Assembly: GCA_035629025.1 (NCBI GenBank) | Contig: DASPIU010000047.1 | Coordinates: forward strand, 1 to 64,000 | DNA: 64,000 nt | From: Stenotrophomonas_A sp035629025 | GTDB taxonomy: Bacteria; Pseudomonadota; Gammaproteobacteria; Xanthomonadales; Xanthomonadaceae | Reading direction: 5' to 3' | Shown here: piece after piece, positions 1-8,400 of the stretch | Numbering within the stretch: position 1 is the stretch's first letter | Layout: the number at the start of each line of letters is the position of its first letter | Made by a program: the position numbers and the translations under genes | Notes under the pieces: model-generated | What the model was told of the DNA's origin: nothing | The model's database searches: none | The model's input: only the letters and a program-made list of their open reading frames with translations

Positions 1-19
1 CCGTCGAAGCGAGCCGCCC

Positions 20-47
20 ATTATAGCGGCCTTTCATCTGCCGTCAA
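20..47 (-). promoter_or_regulatory. Tandem rRNA-type promoter, copy 1 (most downstream)
   Basis: Read on the minus strand this is TTGACG, a 16-base spacer, then a perfect TATAAT. The -10 is followed by a GC-rich stretch (GGGCGGC), the discriminator type seen at stringently controlled stable-RNA promoters. It is the best match of four tandem copies pointing left out of the window. The target lies beyond base 1; a 16S rRNA leader is the likeliest, but this is inferred from promoter style and origin-proximal position. Confidence 0.75.
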
Positions 48-110
48 CACCTCGTTTCGAGCCGTTGACTCCGCTTCAGCACCCCGTAGGGCCTCTTCAG
101 CGAGCCCGCC

Positions 111-138
111 ATCTTAGCGGACTTTTCTGCTTCGTCAA
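111..138 (-). promoter_or_regulatory. Tandem rRNA-type promoter, copy 2
   Basis: On the minus strand: TTGACG, 16-base spacer, TAAGAT. It lies 91 bases upstream of copy 1. The bases after the -10 (GGCGGGCTCGC) closely match those after the -10 of copies 1 and 3, so the whole promoter module appears duplicated. Confidence 0.7.
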
Positions 139-204
139 CCCTTCGTTTCCGAGGAGTTGACCGCTTCGTCTGCTGCCTGAAGGCTTGGTCGAAGCGAGCC
201 GCAC

Positions 205-232
205 ATCTTAGCCGGCTTTTCCATTTCGTCAA
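205..232 (-). promoter_or_regulatory. Tandem rRNA-type promoter, copy 3
   Basis: On the minus strand: TTGACG, 16-base spacer, TAAGAT, 94 bases upstream of copy 2. The downstream sequence GTGCGGCTCGCTTCG is nearly the same as after copy 1, supporting a duplicated unit of roughly 95 bases. Confidence 0.7.
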
Positions 233-300
233 CTTCCAATCTCTGCGAAGTTGCCGCTGTCTGCTTTGGCGCCGAAGCGCTGTCGCTGACGAGGCCGCGC

Positions 301-328
301 AGTTTAGCGGCGCACACGAATGCGTCAA
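301..328 (-). promoter_or_regulatory. Tandem rRNA-type promoter, copy 4 (most upstream)
   Basis: On the minus strand: TTGACG, 16-base spacer, TAAACT, 96 bases upstream of copy 3. It is the most diverged copy. It lies just past the stop codon of the leftward MFS gene, so transcription of that gene could run into the promoter array; I see no clear terminator between them. Confidence 0.6.
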
Positions 329-392
329 CTCTTGCGCGTGTGGCGACATGCGTGACATACGCGCGTGCGTGCGCGCCGCTGCGCTCAAGCAG

Positions 393-1631
393 CTACGCGG
401 TCGGGCGATCGGCGGCGCGCCACCACGCCACCATCCACGCACAGGCGAGCAATGCGCCGGCCAGCAGCCACGGTGCGCCGGGCAGATGCAGTGGCGCATC
501 GGCGGCGATGAACCAGGCGAATACGTTGGCAAACACCAGTGGCCCGAGGATGCCGGCCAGGCTGATGAGACTCATCAGCGCGCCCTGCACGCGACCCTGC
601 ACCTCCACGCCGACCTGGCGCGTGATCAGTGCCTGCGCCGAGGGCGCGGCCAACGCCCACAACGCGCTGATCGGCACGCCAATCAGGAACATGCGCCCGC
701 TTTCAGCAAACCCGTAGATGACAAAGCCGGCCACGCCGCAACCCAGGCCGAGCAGCAGCGCGCGTCGCTCGCCCAGGCGCGCGACGATCCGCCCCACCAG
801 TGCCACATTGACCACGATGCTGCACACGCCCACCAGCGCCAGCACCCAGCTCACCTGCACCGGGCCCCAGCCGTACAGGTAGCCGGCAAACAGCACGAAG
901 ATGCTCGGGTACACGTAATGCGCAAGGTTGGCGAGAAACACGACGGCGGCCAGGCCAAACACCGCCGGATAGCTGCGCAGCAGCTTGAGCGCACCGAACG
1001 GGTTGGCGTGGGACCAGTCAAAGCGCGCACTGCGGCGCTCCGGCGGCAGCGATTCGGGCAGCACGAACCAGCCGTAGAGGAAGTTGGTCAACGACAGCGC
1101 CGCGGCAAACCAGAACGGCCAGCGCAGGCCGATGCCGCCGAGCCAGCCGCCGACCAGAGGACCGGCGACAAAGCCAATGCCAAACGCCGCGCCCAACATG
1201 CCGTAGGCCTGCGCGCGCTTCTCGGGCGGGGTGACATCGGCGATGTAGGCATTGGCAGTGGAGAAACTGGCCGAGAACACACCGGAGAACACGCGCGCCA
1301 ACAGCAGCAGCGGCAAGGTATGGGCCACGGCCATCAGCACGAAGTCCACGCCCAGGCCGAAGCACGACAGCAGGATGACGACGCGGCGCCCGTAGCGGTC
1401 GGACAAGGCGCCCTGGATCGGCGAGCAGAAGAACTGGATGCCGGCAAACAGGAAGCCGAACCAGCCTATCCAGCGCGCGGCTTCCGAATAGTCGCCACCG
1501 GTGAATTGCCGCACGAGCTCTGGCAGCACCGGGATCACCACGCCAAACGACAGCACGTCGATCAGCACGGTGATGAAGATGAAGATCATGGCGGCGCGGC
1601 GCGGCGCCTGCACCGGAATCGAGGCTGGCAT
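393..1631 (-). CDS. MFS transporter, TetA-like (DHA1 type)
   Basis: A major facilitator superfamily protein of 412 residues, the normal size for a 12-helix drug:H+ antiporter-type exporter. The first helix contains a VLSFGVVIPVLPEL motif, as in TetA/MFS_1 exporters, and the loop between helices 2 and 3 has DRYGRR, the MFS motif A signature. Hydrophobic segments run throughout. I chose the ATG at 1631, just before the first helix; an open frame extends further upstream but adds a basic, non-membrane stretch. The substrate cannot be told from the sequence. It reads towards the promoter array at the left edge. Confidence 0.88.
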   Translation of the reverse strand: MPASIPVQAPRRAAMIFIFITVLIDVLSFGVVIPVLPELVRQFTGGDYSEAARWIGWFGFLFAGIQFFCSPIQGALSDRYGRRVVILLSCFGLGVDFVLMAVAHTLPLLLLARVFSGVFSASFSTANAYIADVTPPEKRAQAYGMLGAAFGIGFVAGPLVGGWLGGIGLRWPFWFAAALSLTNFLYGWFVLPESLPPERRSARFDWSHANPFGALKLLRSYPAVFGLAAVVFLANLAHYVYPSIFVLFAGYLYGWGPVQVSWVLALVGVCSIVVNVALVGRIVARLGERRALLLGLGCGVAGFVIYGFAESGRMFLIGVPISALWALAAPSAQALITRQVGVEVQGRVQGALMSLISLAGILGPLVFANVFAWFIAADAPLHLPGAPWLLAGALLACAWMVAWWRAADRPTA

Positions 1632-1721
1632 GGGCTGGCCCGGAAGAAGGATGCGGCAGTGTAATGAAGCACCGCGCCGCACGCCGGATGGGCGGCCGCG
1701 GCGCGGGAGGCGCGATGGCGC

Positions 1722-3950
1722 TTACAGCGGCCGCGTGGAGATGGTCTCGCGCAGCACGTGGCGCGCGCCCGGCGCCAGTTCGATCACCTCTGGCCCGGCA
1801 TTGGCCGCTTCCAGGCAGACGTACTGGCGCCAGCCTTCGCGCACGTCGTCCAACTTCGCCGCGCCTGCTTCGCCGGGGTTCCAGGCGACCAGGGTCTTGC
1901 TGCCCTCGGTGTGCAGGTCGATGCGCCGGCCGAGCACCGGATCGACGAGGCTGTAGCGGCCACCGGCGTCGGTGTAGATGCGGTCGCTGCGGCCGGGATC
2001 ACGCGGGTCGCGCAGGCTCCAGTCGCCCTGCTGGCGATGGCTGACGGCGAAGTTCTCGAACTTGTCGAGGTAGTCCAGCCCGTCCACGCCCTCGGCGCTG
2101 ACCTGCATCGCGTCGCCCACGTGGAAGTAGTTGTGCAGAGCCTGGGTGAACCGCACCGGCTCGGCGCTGACGTTCTCGGTTTCCAGCTGCTGTTCCAGCG
2201 TGCGGCCGATGCGCAGGGTCATGCGCAGGCGCAGTGCGAGGTCGTCGAGCAGCGGCGGCGCGAGCTGCAGCACGATGGTGCCGTCGTCCTCGCGGCGCGC
2301 GTCGAGCAGGCGCCACGGCAGCGTGCGCACGAAGCCATGCGCGGGCACCTCGTTGCTCTGGTCCTGGCGGCCGAAGTACGGCCAGCACACCGGGGTGCCG
2401 CCGCGGATCGGTGTCGGCGCGGGCTTGACCAGCGGTGACAGCCACATCACATCGGGCTCGCCCTGCGGCACGAAGGACAGCAACTGCCCGCCGAACAGGC
2501 TGATGGCCGCGGTCGAATACGGTGTGCTCACCAGCAGCGAGGGGAATCCGTGGAAGTCACCAGTGCTCAGGCCGGGGATGTCTTTCATGGCGTTGCGTTT
2601 GCTCACGATGGGGGATTGGACGAAGCGGCTGTAGTCCGCCGGCAGTTTGAACGCGGTGCCCCGCAAGCGGGGCGGCGTGGGGGCCTCGGCGCGCAGGGCG
2701 GCCAGAATGGCCTGGCCAGCGCGGCCATCGGCAGGCAGCACACCCAGGCGTTGTTGTTCGGTCTGGATTGCGCGGCGCGTGGCGTTGCCGAGCATGCCAT
2801 CGGCGCTGCCCAGGTCATGACCGCGGGCGAGCAGCAGACGCTGCAGTTCGCGCCGGCGGGCCCGGTCCAAACCGGGATCGTCGGTGGGCCAGGGCGTGGC
2901 CAGGCCGGGCCCGCCGCGCAGACGGTCGGAAAGCAAGGCGATCGCCAGCGCATAGCTTTCGGCGGCGTTGTAGGCGTAGATCGCATCGTAGTTGGCAAGG
3001 ACAAGAAAGGCCGGGCCGCCTGGGCCAGTCGGCAGCAGCACGGCGGCAGCAGCGTCGTCGGCCACCGCGGACAGGCGCGAGGGCCGGCCCTCGATCTCGC
3101 GCACACCCAGCGCGCGCCATTCGCGCAGCGGCCGGCGCGCCTTGCGCCCCAGGTCCGTGGTGTCGAAGCCCGCGGGCAACACGACTTCCTCGCCCCAGGG
3201 CTGGCCGCTGCGCCAGCTGGCGCGGGCCAGGTAATTGGCAGTGGACGCCAGGGCATCGGGCACGTTGTCGACCAGGTCGCGACGCCCATCACCATCGCCA
3301 TCCACGGCAAAGCGCCGATAGGTGCTGGGCATGAACTGGGTTTGCCCGAAGGCACCGGCCCACGAGCCGGTGAGTTCGCCAGCGTCCAGATCACCAGCCT
3401 GCAGCAGCTGCAGCAAGGCCATCAGTTCATTGCCGAAGAAGCTCTGGCGGCGGCCTTCGCAGGCGAGCGTGGCCAGCGATACCAGCAACGGGCGCTTGCC
3501 GCTGACGCGTCCGTAGTCGCTCTCCACGCCCCACACCGCGACGACAGTTTCCGCATCCACGCCGTACTGGCTGGCAATGCGCTCGAGCAGCGGCCGGTGC
3601 TGGGCCAGCATCGAGCGGCCATCGGCAACGCGCTCGTCATCGACCAGGGCGGCGAGGTAATCCCACAGGGGCGTGGTGAATTCGGGCTGGGCATCAAGCA
3701 GCGCCAGCACGGAGCGGTCCGGCTGCAGGCCGGCGACATGCTGATCGAAGGTGGCCGCAGTGACGCCTTCGCGCTGCGCGCTCGCGCGCAGCTTGCTAAG
3801 GCAGGCGGTCCATTGTGGGTCGGCCTGCTGGGCCACGGCGGCAACCGGCACGAAGGCCAGCAGCGCGCATGCCAGCACGGCGACGCGGGCCCGCCGCCTG
3901 CTCTCAGGCCAGATCGCGAAAAACCCCCGGGCCGTGACGGACATGCTCAT
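1722..3950 (-). CDS. Fusion: lytic murein transglycosylase (MltB/SLT_2 + PG-binding) and D-hexose-6-phosphate mutarotase
   Basis: One uninterrupted frame of 742 residues with two unrelated halves. Residues 1-41 form a signal peptide (basic start, hydrophobic core, AVAQQ). Residues about 45-350 are an SLT_2/MltB transglycosylase; VWGVESDYG holds the catalytic Glu near 143, and AFGQTQFMPSTY follows. Residues about 366-422 are a peptidoglycan_binding_1 domain. From about residue 455 the sequence is a YeaD-type aldose 1-epimerase with AHGFVRTLPW and ALHNYFHVGD, which carry the expected histidines, ending with a normal stop. The ATG at 3950 has GGAG seven bases upstream. An internal ATG at 2588 could start the mutarotase alone, but no ribosome site precedes it. 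A periplasmic cell-wall enzyme joined to a normally cytosolic sugar-phosphate enzyme is odd, so a lost stop codon or sequence error is possible. Confidence 0.8.
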   Translation of the reverse strand: MSMSVTARGFFAIWPESRRRARVAVLACALLAFVPVAAVAQQADPQWTACLSKLRASAQREGVTAATFDQHVAGLQPDRSVLALLDAQPEFTTPLWDYLAALVDDERVADGRSMLAQHRPLLERIASQYGVDAETVVAVWGVESDYGRVSGKRPLLVSLATLACEGRRQSFFGNELMALLQLLQAGDLDAGELTGSWAGAFGQTQFMPSTYRRFAVDGDGDGRRDLVDNVPDALASTANYLARASWRSGQPWGEEVVLPAGFDTTDLGRKARRPLREWRALGVREIEGRPSRLSAVADDAAAAVLLPTGPGGPAFLVLANYDAIYAYNAAESYALAIALLSDRLRGGPGLATPWPTDDPGLDRARRRELQRLLLARGHDLGSADGMLGNATRRAIQTEQQRLGVLPADGRAGQAILAALRAEAPTPPRLRGTAFKLPADYSRFVQSPIVSKRNAMKDIPGLSTGDFHGFPSLLVSTPYSTAAISLFGGQLLSFVPQGEPDVMWLSPLVKPAPTPIRGGTPVCWPYFGRQDQSNEVPAHGFVRTLPWRLLDARREDDGTIVLQLAPPLLDDLALRLRMTLRIGRTLEQQLETENVSAEPVRFTQALHNYFHVGDAMQVSAEGVDGLDYLDKFENFAVSHRQQGDWSLRDPRDPGRSDRIYTDAGGRYSLVDPVLGRRIDLHTEGSKTLVAWNPGEAGAAKLDDVREGWRQYVCLEAANAGPEVIELAPGARHVLRETISTRPL

Positions 3951-4095
3951 CGGGCCGCTCCGCGCCCAACGCCACCCGCGACGCCGGAACACCCGGCCGG
4001 CGCCGGATCATCCACGCAGCCAACGCGCCTGGTACGAGGAAACCAAACACCACGACCAGGATCAACATCCATAACCAGAGACTGAGGTTGCCCAT
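3904..4095 (-). CDS. Small single-pass membrane protein, unknown function
   Basis: A 63-residue frame starting MGNLSLWLWMLI with one strongly hydrophobic segment (about residues 5-28) followed by MIRRRPG, a positive-inside anchor. The ATG has AAAGGGA six bases upstream, a good ribosome site. It overlaps the start of the transglycosylase gene by 47 bases, so the two may be translationally linked. The C-terminal 30 residues look compositionally like shadow sequence, so the true end is less certain. I do not recognise a family. Confidence 0.5.
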   Translation of the reverse strand: MGNLSLWLWMLILVVVFGFLVPGALAAWMIRRRPGVPASRVALGAERPDEHVRHGPGVFRDLA

Positions 4096-4194
4096 CGCCG
4101 TCCCTTTGCCGAACCACGGCCCTGCCTATCCTGGCCGCCAGCATAGCCAGCGCGTGCGAACGCCGCGTGCACGCCGCTACCCGGATTGCCGGGC

Positions 4195-4599
4195 TCATAC
4201 CGCGTCCAGGTAATACCAGCGGCCGTCCTCGCGGACGAACCGGCTGTGCTCCTGCATGCGCACGGCGCGGCCGCCGCCGATGCGGTACCGGGCCAGGAAC
4301 GTGACCTCGGCGCTGTCCGGCCCGGTCGCGCCGGCCCGTTGCACGTCCAGGCCCAGCCAGGTGGTGCGGGCGCCGGCAGGCTCTTCCAGGGACAGCTGCG
4401 CTGGCCGGGTGGACGGGTGCCAGGTCCGCAGCAGGTAGTCGGCGTCGTGCAGCACATAGGCGCTGTAGCGCGAGCGCATCAGCGCTTCGGCATCGGCGGC
4501 CGGCTCGCCGCGATGCAGGCGGCCGCAGCAGCCGGCATATTCCGTTGGGCGCCCGCAGGGGCAGGCCACGGGGGATTGGCGCAGGGGCGAAGCAGTCAT
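4195..4599 (-). CDS. ychJ: YchJ family protein (UPF0225, SEC-C zinc motif)
   Basis: A 134-residue protein. Its N-terminus has the zinc-binding cysteine pattern CPCG...CCG typical of the SEC-C motif, followed by the YchJ core (MRSRYSAYV, then TWHPSTRP). These match the family in order and length. The role of YchJ is not established. The start at 4599 places the cysteine motif about a dozen residues in, as usual. It stands alone, transcribed away from the TauE gene. Confidence 0.85.
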   Translation of the reverse strand: MTASPLRQSPVACPCGRPTEYAGCCGRLHRGEPAADAEALMRSRYSAYVLHDADYLLRTWHPSTRPAQLSLEEPAGARTTWLGLDVQRAGATGPDSAEVTFLARYRIGGGRAVRMQEHSRFVREDGRWYYLDAV

Positions 4600-4700
4600 G
4601 GCCCGATTGTGCGGCCTGCGCGCCGCCGCTGCATCCCTTGCGCGGGTTACTCGCGGCAGCGCAGCGCGTATGCTGGCGCGCCCTCGCCTGCCGCGCCGCC

Positions 4701-5477
4701 GTGCTCGAATTCCTGCCTGCCGAATTGCCCTGGTTGTTGTGCATTGCGTTTGCCGCCGGGCTGATCGACGCGGCCGTCGGTGGTGGCGGGCTGATCCAGC
4801 TGCCCGGCCTGTTCGCTACGCTGCCGCGCGAAGTGCCGGCGGTGCTGCTCGGGACCAACAAGTTCGCTTCGATGTTCGGCACCGGCATGTCGGCCTGGCG
4901 CTATGCGCGCAACGTCCGCTTCCCGTGGCGGCCGGTGCTGTATGCGGCGGCCACTGCCTTCGTGTTCTCCTTCCTTGGCGCCACCGCGGTGAGCCTGTTG
5001 CCGCGCGAAGCGGTGCGGCCGCTGATCTTGGTGCTGCTGCTGGGCATGCTCGGCTACACGCTGTGGAAGAAGGACTTCGGCGCGCTGCACCGGCCGCGCC
5101 ACATCGGCCGCCGCGAACTGATGATGGCGCTGGCGATGGGCGCGGCGATCGGCTTCTACGACGGCTTCTTCGGCCCCGGCACCGGCAGCTTCCTGATCTT
5201 CCTGTTCATCCGCTTCTTTGGCCTGGACTTCCTGCGCGCCTCGGCCGCGTCCAAGGTGGTGAACCTGGCGACCAATGTCGCCGCGCTGTCGTTCTTCCTG
5301 CCCAGCGGCAAGATCCTGCTCGCGGCGGCGGTGCCGATGGCCGCGGCCAATGTGGCCGGCGCCGTCGTCGGCACCCGGCTGGCGTTGCGCGGTGGCACGC
5401 CGCTGATCCGCCGGCTGTTCCTGGTGCTGGTTGTGGTGCTGATCGCGCGGATGGCCTGGGACACGCTGCGCGGCTGA
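4701..5477 (+). CDS. TauE/SafE family sulfite exporter-like membrane protein
   Basis: A 258-residue, multi-pass membrane protein. The N-terminal repeat has AAGLIDAAVGGGGLIQLP, and a second half-repeat has GFYDGFFGPGTGSF, the two glycine-rich signatures of TauE/SafE (DUF81). The family exports sulfite, sulfoacetate or other anions; the substrate here is unknown. I chose a GTG start at 4701 because it sits directly before the conserved first helix; no convincing ribosome site precedes it. It converges on the mks operon, whose last gene stops 20 bases beyond. Confidence 0.85.
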   Translation: MLEFLPAELPWLLCIAFAAGLIDAAVGGGGLIQLPGLFATLPREVPAVLLGTNKFASMFGTGMSAWRYARNVRFPWRPVLYAAATAFVFSFLGATAVSLLPREAVRPLILVLLLGMLGYTLWKKDFGALHRPRHIGRRELMMALAMGAAIGFYDGFFGPGTGSFLIFLFIRFFGLDFLRASAASKVVNLATNVAALSFFLPSGKILLAAAVPMAAANVAGAVVGTRLALRGGTPLIRRLFLVLVVVLIARMAWDTLRG

Positions 5478-5497
5478 GCGCAGCGTGGTGCCCGCGC

Positions 5498-8400
5498 CTA
5501 GCGCGCGGGGCTGCGGCCGGGCGCCTTCTTCGCCGCGTTTTTGCGCGGCGTGTCCTTGCTCTTCGGCTTGGTTGCCGGCGTGCTCTTCGGCTTGGCCGCG
5601 GGCCTGGCCTGGGCCGCGCGAACGGGCGTCGCGGGCTGGGCGGGCTTCCTTGCAGGTTTGGCCTTGGCGGGCGCCGCCGACGTGGCGGGCACTTTCGCGG
5701 GTTTGACTGCCTTGGCCCCCTTGCTCGCGGCCTTGTGTGGCAGCTGGGGCGCGGCGGGGGCAGGCGCAGGACTGGCTTCCACCTGCACCATGGACTCGGG
5801 CTCGCCGCCCGGCTGGCGCGCGCGTTCGGGCAGCCGCAACCGCTGCGCCTGGTCGTCGTATTCCACCAGCAGCACGCCGGAGGTGTGCCGCCCGCTGATC
5901 TCCACGAAGCAGGCGCCGCCGATGAACGGCTCCAGGGTCATCACCGACTTCAGCGGCGTGGCCACGATCATCTGGAAACCGAAGTTCTCGAAGATGTTCA
6001 TAGCCAGCGCGGTGAATTCGTTGTCGGCCTTGTCGAAAGCCTCGTCGAGCACGACGGCGCAGTAGCGCGGCAGTTCGCCATCCTCGCCACCGAGCTGGTA
6101 GCGCAGCGCTGCCGCCAGGCAGGTGGTCGCCAGTTTCTGCCGCTGGCCGCCGGACTTGCCGGCGCCGCTGCGGTAGATCTCGATCTGCTCGCGCGTCTGC
6201 GCATCCAGTTCGACACCGACGAATTCCACGTGCAGGCGCACGTCCAGCACCTGCTCGCGCCAGCGCCGCTGTTCGGCGTCCTGCGCGCCCAGGCGCGCGA
6301 CCAGCTCGCGCAAGGTGGCGAACTGTGCTTCGGCCAGCGCGCGGTCCTCGGTCTGCTGCTGCGCCAGCACCGAGCGCAACTGCTGCTGGAACTCCTGCAC
6401 CTCGGCCAGGCGCCGGTCGTTGACCTCGATGGTCAGCACGGTGCCGCGATTGAACGGCACCTGCTCCAGGCTGGCGTTGACCTCGTCCATGCGCTGGCGG
6501 ATGCCCTTGTGGGCTTCGGCGGCGTGGCGCTGCAGGGCCAGCAGGTTGTTCTTGCTCTGGGTCTGCAGCAGATCGAAGAAGCGGGTCTCGTGCCGCGGCA
6601 GGCCGTCGCTTTCGAGCCGCTCCAGGCGCGCGAGAAAGTCGTCGGCGCTGGCGACGCTGACGGTGAAGTCGCCGCTGTCTTCCGGCCATTGTTGGCAATA
6701 CTTGCGGAAGCAGTCGAGCAACTGCTGGCTCAGGCGGCTGTCGCGGCCCTGGCTTTCAGCCAGCTGCTCGCCCAGGCCACGCTCGACGAGGCGGAAATGC
6801 GCTTCGAGGTTGTCCAGGCTCAGTGCCGGCAGCGCGGCCAGGCGCTCCTGCAGGCCTTGCAGCTGGATGGGGGTGAGACTGCCGGCGTGGCGGCCCTGGG
6901 TGGCCTGCTGCAGGTTTTCCAGGCGCACGCGTTCGCGCGCGAGCTGGGCGCGTTCCAGGCGCACATCCTCGTAGGTACGCCGGGCCTGATCGCGCAGGAT
7001 GCGCGCCTGTTCCAGGGCCTGGCCCAGCGCGCGCAAGCCGCTGTCACCTTCGCGCAACTGGCGCAACTGCTCGTCGATGTCGGACAGGCGCTGCAGCTTG
7101 GGCGCGACGTCGATCTCGTCCCAGTCGCGCTCGACCAGAGTGTGCGCGGCCAGGGTGCGCTCGTGCCCGGCTTCGCGCTGCTGGCGCAGGGCGGCGACAT
7201 CTGCCTCGCAGGCGGCAATGCGCTGCGCCAGCTGCTGGCCTTCGCGCTCGAACACCTTGAGCTTGTCGCGGTTGTCGTAACCCAGCAGCCAGCGCTTGCG
7301 GTCGCCGACGGCGTGGCGGTCGTCCTTCTCGTAGCGGTCGCCGGGGTGCTTGACCTGGCCTTCGCGGGTGATCGCCTTGTCCGCGTTGCGCAGCGCGGTG
7401 GCGTTATCGACGCAGTCGTAGTCGAAGCGCCGCGCCAGTTCGTGACACAGCCAGTCGGCATAGGGGTGGTCGCGCAGTTGCAGCTTGCCCGGCAGGCTGC
7501 GCGGGCTGGCCTCGCGCGGATGCAGTGACTCGTTGCGGCGCACGCGGAAGTACACCAGGCGGGTGCCGAGATGGGTGCGGTTGACCCAGTCGCTGACCTG
7601 GGCGTGGTGGCGCTCGTCGACCAGCAGCGATTGCGCAAAGCCGTGCAGCACGCGCTCGATGGCGCCGCGCCAGGCCACCTGGTCGTCGCGCACCTGCAGC
7701 AGTTCGCCAACGAAGGGCAAGGCGGCCTCACTCAGCCCGGTGTCCTCGCACAGCCGCGCGCGCAGCGCCTGCATCGGCGCGGGAATGCTGGAGGGCGCCT
7801 TCTTCAGCGCCTCGATCTCGGCGCGGATCGCGGCGAAGCGGCGCTCGTCCTCGCGCCGTTCGGCCATGCGTTCGGCGATGGCCTCATCCACCGAACCGGC
7901 CTGCTCGCGATTGCCAGCCAGCAGTTCGCGGGCGTGGGCGACCTGTTCGGCAAACCCCACCGCGCTGGCGGCCAGGCCGGTGCCGAGTTGCCGGCAGGCC
8001 TGTTCGATCTGCTGGCGGCGGCGCGCGCGTTCGTCGCGCTCGCGTTCGATGCGGGCGCGTTCGCGTTCCAGCGCCTCGATCTGCTCGCCGCCCTGGGCGC
8101 GCTGTTCGCGCTCCAGCCCGGCCAGTTTCTCTTCGTGGTTGTCCAGGGCCTCGCGGCGCTGCCCTTCCTCACCGGCCAGGCCGCGGTCCTGGGTGTCGAG
8201 CTCCTGCAAGCGCGCCTGCAGCAGTTCGCCGCGGCGCTGTTCGCGATAGGCGTCCACGCCCAGTTGCAGTTCGCGCAACTCGCCGACACTGCGGCGCAGG
8301 GCCATCAGCGCGGCGTGGTGCTCGCGGGCCGGGGCCAGGGTTTCAACCTGGCGCCGCGCGGTGACCACGGCCTGATGCGCGCCATCGAGTTCGGCGAAAT

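Noticed and set aside
348..1664. Plus-strand open frame opposite the MFS gene
   Set aside because: Its sequence is rich in Gln, Arg, His and Ala with no membrane or domain pattern, and the opposite strand clearly encodes an MFS transporter.
4598..7528. Long plus-strand open frame opposite mksB
   Set aside because: It is antisense to a well-supported ATPase gene, has low-complexity Ala/Leu/Gln/Arg composition and no domain; a GC-rich shadow.
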